Source of the DNA: Granulicella sp.
GTDB lineage: Bacteria > Acidobacteriota > Terriglobia > Terriglobales > Acidobacteriaceae
Reading direction: 5' to 3'
Assembly (NCBI GenBank): GCA_027365345.1
Contig: DAHXNO010000196.1
Location: 1 to 54,508 of the forward strand
Length of the DNA stretch: 54,508 bases
Made by a program: the position numbers and the translations under genes. This document shows, piece after piece, positions 45,242 through 52,604 of the stretch. Below the pieces are notes generated by a model that did no database searches, had not been told where the DNA came from, and saw only the letters and a program-made list of their open reading frames with translations. The first letter of the stretch is position 1. Each line of letters opens with the position of its first letter.

Positions 45242-46045
45242 ATGCTTGATCTTGAGTTCGCTGAGTTATCCCACCAGGGCAAAGTGCGCGGCAACAATGA
45301 AGACTCCCTGGGCCACGTCCTGCCCATGGGGCCCGCACAGGTCCAATCGCAGGGCTGGTTCTTCGCCATTGCAGACGGCATGGGCGGCCATGAGTACGGC
45401 GAGGTGGCCTCGCAACTGGCCATCCACACCGCTCTGGAGGGCTTTCGCAAGATGCCCAGGGGCGTCATGCACGTCTCTCTTCTGCCTCGCCTGGTGCAGG
45501 AGGCCAATGCGGCCGTCTATGACGCCGGCCGCGCCGCTCGGGACCGCGCCGGCATCGGCATGGGCACCACCATCGTCGCCTGCGCCCTCCGTTTTGACTC
45601 GGCTGTGGTCTCTCACGTCGGCGACTCGCGCTGCTATCTCTTTCGCAACGGCAATGGAACCCAGTTGACCCGCGACCACACCGTGGCCGAGGAACAGGTG
45701 CGGCTAGGGATTCTCAGCAAGGCCGAGGCCGCCAGCAACGAAGGCCGGCATCTGCTCACCCGCTCTCTGGGCAGCGAACTGTTTGTCGCCGCCGACACCC
45801 TCACCGTCAATCTTCTTCCCGCCGACATTCTCTTGCTCTGTACGGACGGCCTCTACGGCTCCGTGCCAGACACGGTGATCCTGCAAACCATCCTGCAAAA
45901 CAGCCGTCTGGAGCAGGCGGCTCAGGCGCTGGTCCAGGCGGCCAACGATGCCGGTGGACCCGATAACATCAGCGTCCAGTTGATCCGTGTCAAGTCTGTT
46001 GAGAGGATGGGACTCTACCGCGGCCGTCCCTACAGGTTGCTCTAA
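45242..46045 (+). CDS. PP2C-family Ser/Thr protein phosphatase
   Basis: A 267-residue metal-dependent phosphatase of the bacterial Stp type. Metal-binding acidic residues appear in VRGNNEDSLG, IADGMGGHEYGEVAS, LLCTDGLYG and GGPDNISVQ; HVGDSRCY is a further PP2C motif. It removes phosphate from Ser/Thr kinase substrates in the cytosol. The TAA stop is followed directly by the ATG of the next gene, a Ser/Thr kinase, so the two enzymes are made together as an opposing pair. Confidence 0.93.
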   Translation: MLDLEFAELSHQGKVRGNNEDSLGHVLPMGPAQVQSQGWFFAIADGMGGHEYGEVASQLAIHTALEGFRKMPRGVMHVSLLPRLVQEANAAVYDAGRAARDRAGIGMGTTIVACALRFDSAVVSHVGDSRCYLFRNGNGTQLTRDHTVAEEQVRLGILSKAEAASNEGRHLLTRSLGSELFVAADTLTVNLLPADILLLCTDGLYGSVPDTVILQTILQNSRLEQAAQALVQAANDAGGPDNISVQLIRVKSVERMGLYRGRPYRLL

Positions 46046-47026
46046 ATGTTCGCTCCCAACCTCACCCTGCATCCTGGTGACCGGCTCGACGCCTATCAAC
46101 TCGAAGAGGTGGTCGCCACCAGCGGCATGGCCACCGTCTTCCGCGCCCATGACACCCGCGACGGCCGCCAGGTGGCCATCAAGGTGCCCCATGCCGAGGT
46201 GGAAAGTGATCCCGCCCTCTATGATCGCTTTCGCCGCGAGCAGGAGATCGGCGTCCGCCTGGACCATCCCGGCGTCATGAAGGTCTTTCCCAACCCGGAC
46301 AGCTCCCAGGTCTACATGGTTATGGAGTGGCTGGATGGCCGCCTGCTGCGGCAGATCCTGAATGAAGAGAAGAAGCTGCCCGTTCCGCGCGCCGTCAAGC
46401 TCATGGTGGGCATCTGCCAGGCCCTCGATCATGTCCACGCCAACGGCGTCGTCCACCGCGACCTCAAGCCGGAGAACATCATGGTGGACCAGGACGACGA
46501 AATTCACCTCATCGACTTCGGCATCGCCGGCAGCCAGGGCGCGCGCCGGCTCACCTTTGCGCACTTCTCCCAAAGTCTGGGCACCCCGGACTACATCTCG
46601 CCGGAACAGGTGCGCGGCAAGCGCGGCGATGCGCGCAGTGACGTCTACGCGCTCGGGGTGATGCTCTATGAGATGTTGACCGGAGCCACGCCCTTCACCG
46701 GCCCCAATCCCCTCGCCGTCATGAATGACCGGCTGTTGAATCAGCCCGTCCCGCCCCGCGAACGGGATCCCTCCATCTCGCCGCAACTGCAGGAGATCGT
46801 CTTCCGCGCCATGGAGCGCGAGCCCAAAAACCGCTATGCCAGCACCCGTGAGATGGCGCATGACCTGCTCCACCAGGATGAGGTAGGCGTCGCCGCGCGC
46901 CCGGACGCCGAGCAATGGAAGAAGCGAAGGTCCCCGCAGCGCCGCCGTCTTCTGCTCTATGCCGGTCTGGCGCTCATTCCCCTGGTCCTGTTTGGCCTTT
47001 TGCTGCTGCTGTCGCGGCGTCACTAG
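46046..47026 (+). CDS. Membrane-anchored Ser/Thr protein kinase
   Basis: A 326-residue Hanks-type kinase. The domain spans about 15-285: lysine in VAIKVPH, catalytic loop VVHRDLKPENIM, DFGIAG and GTPDYISPEQ. The nucleotide loop VVATSGMATVF keeps only one glycine of GxGxxG, a feature of some bacterial kinases with a SGMATV-type loop. A single TM (about 303-323) lies almost at the C-terminus, leaving only a few residues outside, so there is no sensor domain. It is translationally adjacent to the PP2C phosphatase. Confidence 0.92.
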   Translation: MFAPNLTLHPGDRLDAYQLEEVVATSGMATVFRAHDTRDGRQVAIKVPHAEVESDPALYDRFRREQEIGVRLDHPGVMKVFPNPDSSQVYMVMEWLDGRLLRQILNEEKKLPVPRAVKLMVGICQALDHVHANGVVHRDLKPENIMVDQDDEIHLIDFGIAGSQGARRLTFAHFSQSLGTPDYISPEQVRGKRGDARSDVYALGVMLYEMLTGATPFTGPNPLAVMNDRLLNQPVPPRERDPSISPQLQEIVFRAMEREPKNRYASTREMAHDLLHQDEVGVAARPDAEQWKKRRSPQRRRLLLYAGLALIPLVLFGLLLLLSRRH

Positions 47027-47179
47027 CCCACTTCCGCAGTTGCGGAGGTAAGTTCTCTGTTTTCAACGCGGGTAGTGGGAAGTCTTCACTACAAATCAAC
47101 CCCCTCGACGCCGGCCGGAACTTCCAGGCCCTGTTGCCGCCTGCTGCACGGCCCCGCCAACCTTCACCCGCCCGCCGCT

Positions 47180-47210
47180 CTATCGCGTCTATCGTCTATC
47201 GTGTCTAGCG
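47180..47210. repeat. Short imperfect tandem repeat at the amt 3' end
   Basis: Four consecutive units of the type CTATCGYGT (9, 7, 9 and 9 bp). The last unit contains the amt stop codon. Origin and role unknown. Confidence 0.45.
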
Positions 47211-48494
47211 TGGCGTGAACTCATCCGCGTGCAGCACAAACTCCGGATAGGCTCCTGCGCCCAACTCGCGGATGTCCATGCCCTGCCAGTCGCCGTCCGC
47301 ATCCACTCGGAAGGGAATCACCCGGTTCAGCAGCCGATGCGAGATGTGGATCACCGGAAACATCAGGCCCACCAGCGTCGCCACGCCGATCAGTTGAGAG
47401 AGCAGCAACTCCGCTCGCGGAGCCGTTGCCGGAGCAAACAGGCCATAGGCCAGGACTCCCCACAACCCCGCCCCCAGATGCACGGAGATCGCCCCGCCCG
47501 GATCGTCGATCAGCAGGCGCAGTTCCAGCAACTCCACCAGAAAGGTCACCAGCGTTCCCGCCACCAGCGCGATCAGGATCACCTCAACCGGGGCCAGCCT
47601 CCCGCCGCCGGCGGAGCCCGCCACCAGGCCCGCAATCCAGCCGTTGGCGCTCAGCGAGGCATCCGGCTTGCGATACCGCAGGCGGGTGGTCAGCACCGCC
47701 GCCAGGCATCCGGCGGAGCCCGCCAGCACGGCGTTGATCACGGTCAAGGCGATCTGCCCCAGGCCGGCGCTGTAAAACAGCATCGCGGCTGCGGCCTCCA
47801 GTCCAATCCAGCCGATCAGCGCCAGCATGCAGCCAAACAGAACCTGCACAATGTTGTGTCCGGGGATGGCCGCGGCGGAGCCCTCGGTGTACTTGCCCTG
47901 GCGCGGTCCCACAATCCAGGCCACAGAAAGCGCGCACAGGCCGCCCGTCACCTGGATCACCGCCGCCCCGCCCATATCGGTAAAGCCGGGCAGGCCAGAC
48001 AGCGGGCCAAAGAGCGGGCCAAGTTGCGCCAGCCATCCTCCGCCCCAAACCCAGTGCGCCATCAGTGGGAACAGGATGGCCGCCAGCAGCGCGGTGGCCG
48101 CGCACACCGCCGCCAGGCGCCAGCGATCGCTGCCGGCGTTGATAGGGATCAGCCCGCACAGGCCCACGGCAAACATCCCAAAGGCCAGCACCAGCGCCCG
48201 GCCGGGCCCAGCCGTCAGGCTGCCGCGGATGCCGGCGGCAAACAAAGGCTCCGCGCCCAGCCAGTTCACGGTCCTTCCCCCCAGGTGCAGTACGTGCGCC
48301 GCGCCGCCGGCCAGGCCCATCCACGCCGATCCCAGCAGCACAAAGACGATCGCCGCCGTCGCCAGCGCGCACAGCGAGCCGAGCATCGCCTGCGCTGCGC
48401 TGCGGCTGCGTCCCAGGCCCTGCTGCAGCAGCGCCAGCCCCGCCGCCGCGAACGGAATCAGAAGCAGGCTCATCAGGCAAAGGCTCAGGCTCAT
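47205..48494 (-). CDS. amt: Divergent Amt-family ammonium transporter
   Basis: A 429-residue, about eleven-TM protein of the Amt/Mep/Rh family: MAHWVWGGGWL (binding-site Trp), GPRQGKYTEG and GHNIVQVLFG fit Amt. Of the two pore histidines, the second is kept (H338, GAISVHLGAGLWG), but the first is Q181 in FTDMGGAAVIQVTGG, where Amt normally has DFAGGTVVH. The conserved Asp before it is kept (D173). This changes the proton/ammonium relay, so transport or sensing may be altered. ATG 48494 overlaps the stop of a small upstream gene (ATGA). No glnK is nearby. Confidence 0.85.
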   Translation of the reverse strand: MSLSLCLMSLLLIPFAAAGLALLQQGLGRSRSAAQAMLGSLCALATAAIVFVLLGSAWMGLAGGAAHVLHLGGRTVNWLGAEPLFAAGIRGSLTAGPGRALVLAFGMFAVGLCGLIPINAGSDRWRLAAVCAATALLAAILFPLMAHWVWGGGWLAQLGPLFGPLSGLPGFTDMGGAAVIQVTGGLCALSVAWIVGPRQGKYTEGSAAAIPGHNIVQVLFGCMLALIGWIGLEAAAAMLFYSAGLGQIALTVINAVLAGSAGCLAAVLTTRLRYRKPDASLSANGWIAGLVAGSAGGGRLAPVEVILIALVAGTLVTFLVELLELRLLIDDPGGAISVHLGAGLWGVLAYGLFAPATAPRAELLLSQLIGVATLVGLMFPVIHISHRLLNRVIPFRVDADGDWQGMDIRELGAGAYPEFVLHADEFTPR

Positions 48495-48670
48495 TGCGGA
48501 CCCCTCTGCAGCGAACGGTAACGGTAGGTAATCAGGCCCAGGCCCAGCGCCTCCACCATCAGGCCCGCAGCCACAAACAGCAGCCGCTCCCCCACACCGT
48601 TCAGCAGGAACAGCGCGGCAGCCGCCAGCAGCCAACCGGAAAGCATCAGAAGATAGCCAAACCAGCTCAC
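48491..48670 (-). CDS. Small two-TM protein translationally coupled to amt
   Basis: A 59-residue protein beginning at GTG 48670 with two hydrophobic segments (WFGYLLMLSGWLLAAAALFL and LLFVAAGLMVEALGLGLITY) joined by a short loop (NGVGER), and a basic tail (RYRSLQRG). The frame is open further upstream but becomes unlike a membrane protein. Its TGA overlaps the amt ATG, a classic coupling signal. No family recognised; a small accessory subunit or regulator of the transporter is plausible. Confidence 0.6.
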   Translation of the reverse strand: MSWFGYLLMLSGWLLAAAALFLLNGVGERLLFVAAGLMVEALGLGLITYRYRSLQRGPQ

Positions 48671-48904
48671 ACGGAGTTCCCTATCCTTTGCGAGAAGATC
48701 TTTGGAGTGCGGAGACTCTAGTCTACCCTCCCCGCGCCCCTTGCGGATGCAGGCCTTCGGACGGCACAGGTGCGGGCCTCCGGAAGGCGGCCCGGCAGCG
48801 CTGCTGTAAAATCCAAAGAACCTGACGAAAAGCCCGGCCAGGCGGCCAACCCAGCCCGCAATGCAAGCCGTTGTCGGCAATCGAAACCGCCGCGAAATCC
48901 TTCC
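48671..48904. other. Divergent intergenic region
   Basis: About 230 bp between the small membrane protein gene and the repeat array ahead of the SMR-like gene. No gene or clear promoter box was recognised. Confidence 0.3.
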
Positions 48905-48980
48905 CCAGGATTCCGCGCCAGGATTCCGTGCCAGGATTTGGCGCAGGGATTTGGATCAGGATTTGGCGCAGGATCTGGCG
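48905..48980. repeat. Six-unit 12-13-bp tandem array upstream of the SMR-like gene
   Basis: Units begin at 48905, 48918, 48931, 48944, 48957 and 48969 with consensus CCAGGATTYSGCG (13, 13, 13, 13, 12 and 12 bp). The array ends 2 bp before the AAGGAG ribosome-binding site (48982-48987), which itself resembles a seventh degenerate unit (CAAGGA). Confidence 0.75.
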
Positions 48981-48994
48981 CAAGGAGACTGTCT

Positions 48995-49357
48995 GTGAAG
49001 AATCTGCTACGAGAGTTCGTCTCGTCACCCTGGGGCAGCCTGGTCGTGCTGCTGCTCTCCGCCTCCTTGGAGGTCCTGGGAGACTCGTTCTTCCAGTCCG
49101 GGCTCTACCGCGCCTCGGCGTCTCACCGTGTGGGCTGGTTCGCCGCCGGCGTCTTCGTGCTGGGCTTCTATGGGCTGTTCGTCAACCTGCCGCCCTGGAA
49201 CTTCGGAGAGCTGTTGGGGGCCTATGTCGCGCTGTTTTTTCTGGTGGCGCAGGTCGTGGCCAAGCTGCGCTTCGGCCAGTCCCCCAGCCTACCCATCCTT
49301 GTGGGAGGCAGCCTCATCGTGGCCGGCGGACTGGTCATCACCCTCTGGAAGCGATAA
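48995..49357 (+). CDS. Small four-TM DMT/SMR-like membrane protein
   Basis: A 120-residue protein with four hydrophobic segments, the size and layout of small multidrug-resistance or half-size EamA proteins. TM1 carries a Glu (LLLSASLEVLGDSFF), at the place where SMR exporters have their essential membrane Glu. GTG 48995 is the start because AAGGAG lies 7 bp upstream and the protein becomes membrane-like from there; the open frame extends to 48770 through repeat DNA. Substrate unknown; it may work as a dimer. Confidence 0.65.
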   Translation: MKNLLREFVSSPWGSLVVLLLSASLEVLGDSFFQSGLYRASASHRVGWFAAGVFVLGFYGLFVNLPPWNFGELLGAYVALFFLVAQVVAKLRFGQSPSLPILVGGSLIVAGGLVITLWKR

Positions 49358-49422
49358 AGGACCGCGCGTTCGGCTGCGCCCCTTGGCTTCAGCCGCCAGA
49401 GCCCCCTTCGAAGCTCTCGCCA

Positions 49423-49442
49423 GGCGCCGGATCTCCGGCGCC
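49423..49442. terminator. Hairpin downstream of the SMR-like gene
   Basis: GGCGCCGG-ATCT-CCGGCGCC, a perfect 8-bp stem 65 bp after the stop. No U-tract follows, so termination is uncertain. Confidence 0.35.
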
Positions 49443-49519
49443 CCTGCGGCCTCACCCGTTCCAGATGGGCTCTCCCTTCGCCGCATCCGCCGCGCCGGCC
49501 TCCACCACCCTCACCAAGC

Positions 49520-49559
49520 CTTAAAAAGTCACGCCGCCGCAATCGTCCGCGGCGGCGTG
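49520..49559 (-). terminator. Intrinsic terminator for the minus-strand GH57 / mini-gene unit
   Basis: An 11-bp perfect stem (49530-49540 with 49549-49559) with an 8-nt loop, followed on the minus strand by ACTTTTTAAGG. The stop codon of the mini-gene lies at the end of the stem, so the hairpin is partly coding. Confidence 0.75.
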
Positions 49560-49684
49560 GGCATTCGGTTCGCCAGATCGGGGAGTCGATCAAAGCCCAG
49601 ATCCGGTGAGTAGACCCATCCAGCGGTCCTACCCTGGAGCCCGGTGGGCATATACAACTCTACGTAGCCCATCTGAGAAATCAT
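49529..49684 (-). CDS. 51-residue mini-gene downstream of the GH57 gene
   Basis: A short frame with ATG 49684 preceded by AAAGG at 6-bp spacing. The product begins MISQMGYVELYMPTGLQGR and continues with TAGWVYSPDLGFDRLP, an amphipathic, protein-like composition with several aromatics and no membrane segment or Cys. Its last 11 codons and TGA are encoded by the terminator hairpin. It lies 80 bp downstream of the GH57 stop on the same strand. No family recognised; it could be a real small protein or a chance frame. Confidence 0.45.
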   Translation of the reverse strand: MISQMGYVELYMPTGLQGRTAGWVYSPDLGFDRLPDLANRMPTPPRTIAAA

Positions 49685-49708
49685 TATAGACCTTTGCGTG
49701 CCAATTTT

Positions 49709-49724
49709 GGTGACCTAGGTCACC
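49709..49724. promoter_or_regulatory. Perfect 16-bp palindrome, CRP/FNR-like core
   Basis: GGTGACCTAGGTCACC, an uninterrupted 16-bp palindrome 25 bp upstream of the mini-gene ATG. The GTGA-N6-TCAC core matches the half-site spacing of CRP/FNR-family operators. A minus-strand TATAAT (49688-49683) lies nearby but overlaps the ATG. Confidence 0.5.
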
Positions 49725-49764
49725 CTTAAACCCTCCCGTGCGTCGCGGAACCCCTGGAGCCAGC

Positions 49765-52479
49765 TCACAACGCTTGCCCGCCTTGGCCGGTTACCAGTTC
49801 ATCCACGGCGATATTCAAGGCCAGCCCCACCTTGCGGAAGCCCTCCCGCCACTCCCGGGACCAGTACGCGGCGAAGGAGCGGCGCAGAAGCTCATTCCAG
49901 ATGTTCTGCGCCTGCCACAGGTTGATCTCCATGGGCAACGTGCGCAGACTCTCCGCAATCGCCAGTGTCTCATGCAGCACGGCCAGGTTCTGCGGTGACT
50001 GCTGCTCCGCGGCCGCCTCCAGCCGGACCATGGCGCGCTTCATCCGCCGGTCGGCCGTATAGCTCAGCAGGCTGCTGTCCAGGGCCACATGGTCCATCTG
50101 CGCGCGGCGCAGCAGCCGCGCAATCTCGGCGGAGTTGAACGTCTCTGCCTCCAGCGCCCGGCGCAGTCCCGCATTGATGGCGAACTGCGCCGTCACCGCC
50201 AGCGCCGGCGGAGCGGCCACCTTGGTCTCCGCCAAAAAGTCCAACAGCGTGCAGTGCTCGTCGTAGATGCGGGTCAGCGAGCCCTCCACCTCAGAGAGCG
50301 TCTGGTTCAGAATGATCTGCAAAATGCTCCTCTGCTCGTCGGCAAACAGGGAAGTAAGCGAGTACAAGGTAGAGTCAAAATAGCCGTCCAGCAAGCGCAC
50401 CAGCTCCGGGATATTCGCTCCCCGCACGGCGGCCTGCGCGCCGGCGACAAACTCCGTCCACGCCTGCCTATCCTCGGGGCGGAATCGCTTCACCGCCGCC
50501 GACAGGTTCTGATCGCCCAGGTGGAGCACGGCAAAGCAGATGTCCTCGCACTCCTCGGTGATCTGCGAACACAGCGTCGCGCGGCCAAAGGCGAAGCGCC
50601 CCCGGCCGGAGCTGAACACGTCATAGGAGTGTCGACGCACCTCAAAGCAGAAGATCCTGCCCGCATCCGGATAGCTACGGAAGATGGAGCTGATGGCGTA
50701 GTGCGCGCCAACGCTCTCCAGGTCCAGCCGCCCGGCGTTCACAAATCGCCGATACACCTCAGCGCCGTTGCCCACCGCCGCCTCGTTGCTCTCCGCCTTG
50801 GCCAGCAACTCCAGAAACTCGGCCTCCAACTCGCTCGCCGTTCCGCTCGCGGCCTTGGGGTCCGCCTGCAGCGCGGGGTCGGCAAACAGCTTGTGGGCCA
50901 ACTGGATCACCCGCCCCGCGTAGGCGATAATCTGCACCGTCTCAATGCCGCCAATGTCGTCAAAGAACCACCCGCAGGAGGTGTACATCAGTTGCGTATG
51001 CCGCTCCAACTCCATCAGCTCAAACGCCTGGATTCGCTCCTCCGGGCTCAGAGTATGGGTGGCATGGGCGGCAAAAAACCGGTCCAGGTTGTCGCTGGAG
51101 CGGTCCAGGATCACGTGAATATAGGCGTCGCGCGCGGCCCACAGATCCTTGAACAGCGGCTTGGCCACGGCCTCGGCCAGCGGCGCCGTCCTGTCCCGCA
51201 GCAGATCCAGCGCCTCGCGCAGCGGGCCGCGCCAGCGCTGGTTCCAGCCCGGCCGCCCTCCGTTGCACCCGCAGTCGGAGCGCCAGCGCTCTACCCCATG
51301 GCTGCACGACCAGGAGGTGTTCTCAACCACCTCAGCCTCCCACGTGGGCGGGAACTTCTCCAGAAACTCTCCATAGCTGGTCAGCCGCGCCTGCTCGCTC
51401 TCCTCAATCCAGTGCAGCGCATAGCTCAGGGCCATCTCGCCATAGCGATGATGGTGGCCATAGGACTCGCCATCCGTGGCCACGTGCGCCAGTTGCGCCT
51501 CGCCGTCCGCGTTCTCCGCACGGAACCCGGCCATCAGCCGCCGCGCAAAGCCCTCGCCATCGTTCAGCAGGCCCTCAAACGCAATCGCTCGGGAGGCCGC
51601 GCCGTCATAGAAGAACACCGCAATCGACCGTCCCTCATCCAGATTCACCCGATACGCTCGCGTGCTATCCACGGCGGCGTTGGGCGTCTCGATCCACGCA
51701 TCTTCCAGACCCTCAGAACTCAACCCCTCGGAACCCGGCTCCTCGGAACCAGAGCTGCCCGAACTTAAGCCGCCCGAACCCGGCTCACCCGCCGCCGGGC
51801 CGCCGACGCTCTCAGCCCCGCTGGTCCCGCCGCCGGCGCCGCCGCCAACTCCGGCCTTCCGTCCCTCCCCTTCCGCCTCTTGCAACCGGCGCACGCGCGC
51901 GCATTGGTGCGGAGCCAGGATGGTAAACCGGATCCCCTCCTGCGCCAGCAGATCCAGCACCGCCCGGGAGACAGCCGTCTCCGCCAGCCACATCCCCTCC
52001 GGCCTGCGTCCAAAGCGGTGCTCAAAGTCCGCAATCCCCCAGCGAATCTGCGTGAGCGCATCGCGCGGCGAGGCCAGCGGCAGAATCACGTGGTTGTACA
52101 CCTGGGCTATCGCGGAGCCGTGGTGGGAGTACCGCGCGGCGCTCGCCTGGTCCGCATCCTGAATCATCCGGTACGTGCGCGGAGCAAACTCCTCCAGCCA
52201 GCTCAGCAGCGTCGGGCCAAAGTTGAAGCTCATCTGCGCGTAGTTGTTCACAATGCGGATGATCTGGCGCTGCTGGTTCACAATCCGCGAGGCCCCGTTC
52301 GGGGCGTAGCACTCTGAAGTGATCCGCTCATTCCAGTCGTGGTAGGGCGCGGCAGACTCCTGCATCTCCACTGTCTCCAGCCACGGATTCTCCCGCGGGG
52401 GCTGGTAAAAGTGACCATGAACGCAAACATAACGGAGCGGAGGCGCTGCGGAGGAACCTGATTCGCCAGTGGTCGGCAT
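49765..52479 (-). CDS. GH57-family glycoside hydrolase with DUF3536 domain
   Basis: A 904-residue cytosolic protein. The N-terminal GH57 (beta/alpha)7 region shows VCVHGHFYQPPRENPW, NFGPTLLSWLE, GMWLAETAVS (probable nucleophile Glu) and VATDGESYGHHH (probable acid/base Asp); the C-terminal half (from about 400) is DUF3536. Such proteins act on alpha-glucans (amylase or branching type), but members with this architecture are little studied. Residues about 208-262 are a Gly/Ser/Glu-rich low-complexity insert between the two catalytic motifs. TATTCT lies 6 bp before ATG 52479, suggesting a leaderless mRNA. Confidence 0.85.
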   Translation of the reverse strand: MPTTGESGSSAAPPLRYVCVHGHFYQPPRENPWLETVEMQESAAPYHDWNERITSECYAPNGASRIVNQQRQIIRIVNNYAQMSFNFGPTLLSWLEEFAPRTYRMIQDADQASAARYSHHGSAIAQVYNHVILPLASPRDALTQIRWGIADFEHRFGRRPEGMWLAETAVSRAVLDLLAQEGIRFTILAPHQCARVRRLQEAEGEGRKAGVGGGAGGGTSGAESVGGPAAGEPGSGGLSSGSSGSEEPGSEGLSSEGLEDAWIETPNAAVDSTRAYRVNLDEGRSIAVFFYDGAASRAIAFEGLLNDGEGFARRLMAGFRAENADGEAQLAHVATDGESYGHHHRYGEMALSYALHWIEESEQARLTSYGEFLEKFPPTWEAEVVENTSWSCSHGVERWRSDCGCNGGRPGWNQRWRGPLREALDLLRDRTAPLAEAVAKPLFKDLWAARDAYIHVILDRSSDNLDRFFAAHATHTLSPEERIQAFELMELERHTQLMYTSCGWFFDDIGGIETVQIIAYAGRVIQLAHKLFADPALQADPKAASGTASELEAEFLELLAKAESNEAAVGNGAEVYRRFVNAGRLDLESVGAHYAISSIFRSYPDAGRIFCFEVRRHSYDVFSSGRGRFAFGRATLCSQITEECEDICFAVLHLGDQNLSAAVKRFRPEDRQAWTEFVAGAQAAVRGANIPELVRLLDGYFDSTLYSLTSLFADEQRSILQIILNQTLSEVEGSLTRIYDEHCTLLDFLAETKVAAPPALAVTAQFAINAGLRRALEAETFNSAEIARLLRRAQMDHVALDSSLLSYTADRRMKRAMVRLEAAAEQQSPQNLAVLHETLAIAESLRTLPMEINLWQAQNIWNELLRRSFAAYWSREWREGFRKVGLALNIAVDELVTGQGGQAL
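51720..51860. repeat. Low-complexity coding repeat inside the GH57 gene
   Basis: Degenerate repeats built around CGGAACC and CCCGAAC units encode Gly/Ser/Glu-rich residues such as EPGSGGLSSGSSGSEEPGSE. The stretch is likely a flexible linker and prone to slippage. Confidence 0.6.
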
Positions 52480-52485
52480 CGATTC

Positions 52486-52491
52486 AGAATA
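52486..52491 (-). promoter_or_regulatory. -10 box TATTCT of the GH57 gene
   Basis: TATTCT on the minus strand ends 6 bp before ATG 52479; no Shine-Dalgarno. The spacing predicts transcription from the ATG itself. Confidence 0.5.
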
Positions 52492-52604
52492 GCAAGTCCA
52501 GACGAACGGTAACCGCCCCCGCCCCTCCGGACTCCGCCCAGCCTCTCACCATCCCTCGGCAACCCCCAGCTCAACTCCCAGCGCCCCAATCCCTTGGCCG
52601 CCTT

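Noticed and set aside
47229-48521. A 430-codon plus-strand frame opposite amt
   Set aside because: Composition (very rich in Gln, His, Arg, Ala) and exact overlap with the amt gene mark it as a shadow.
50089-51768. A 559-codon plus-strand open frame across the GH57 gene
   Set aside because: It is antisense to a clearly recognisable GH57/DUF3536 protein, is rich in Arg/His/Gln/Gly as expected for a GC-rich shadow frame, and shows no domain.
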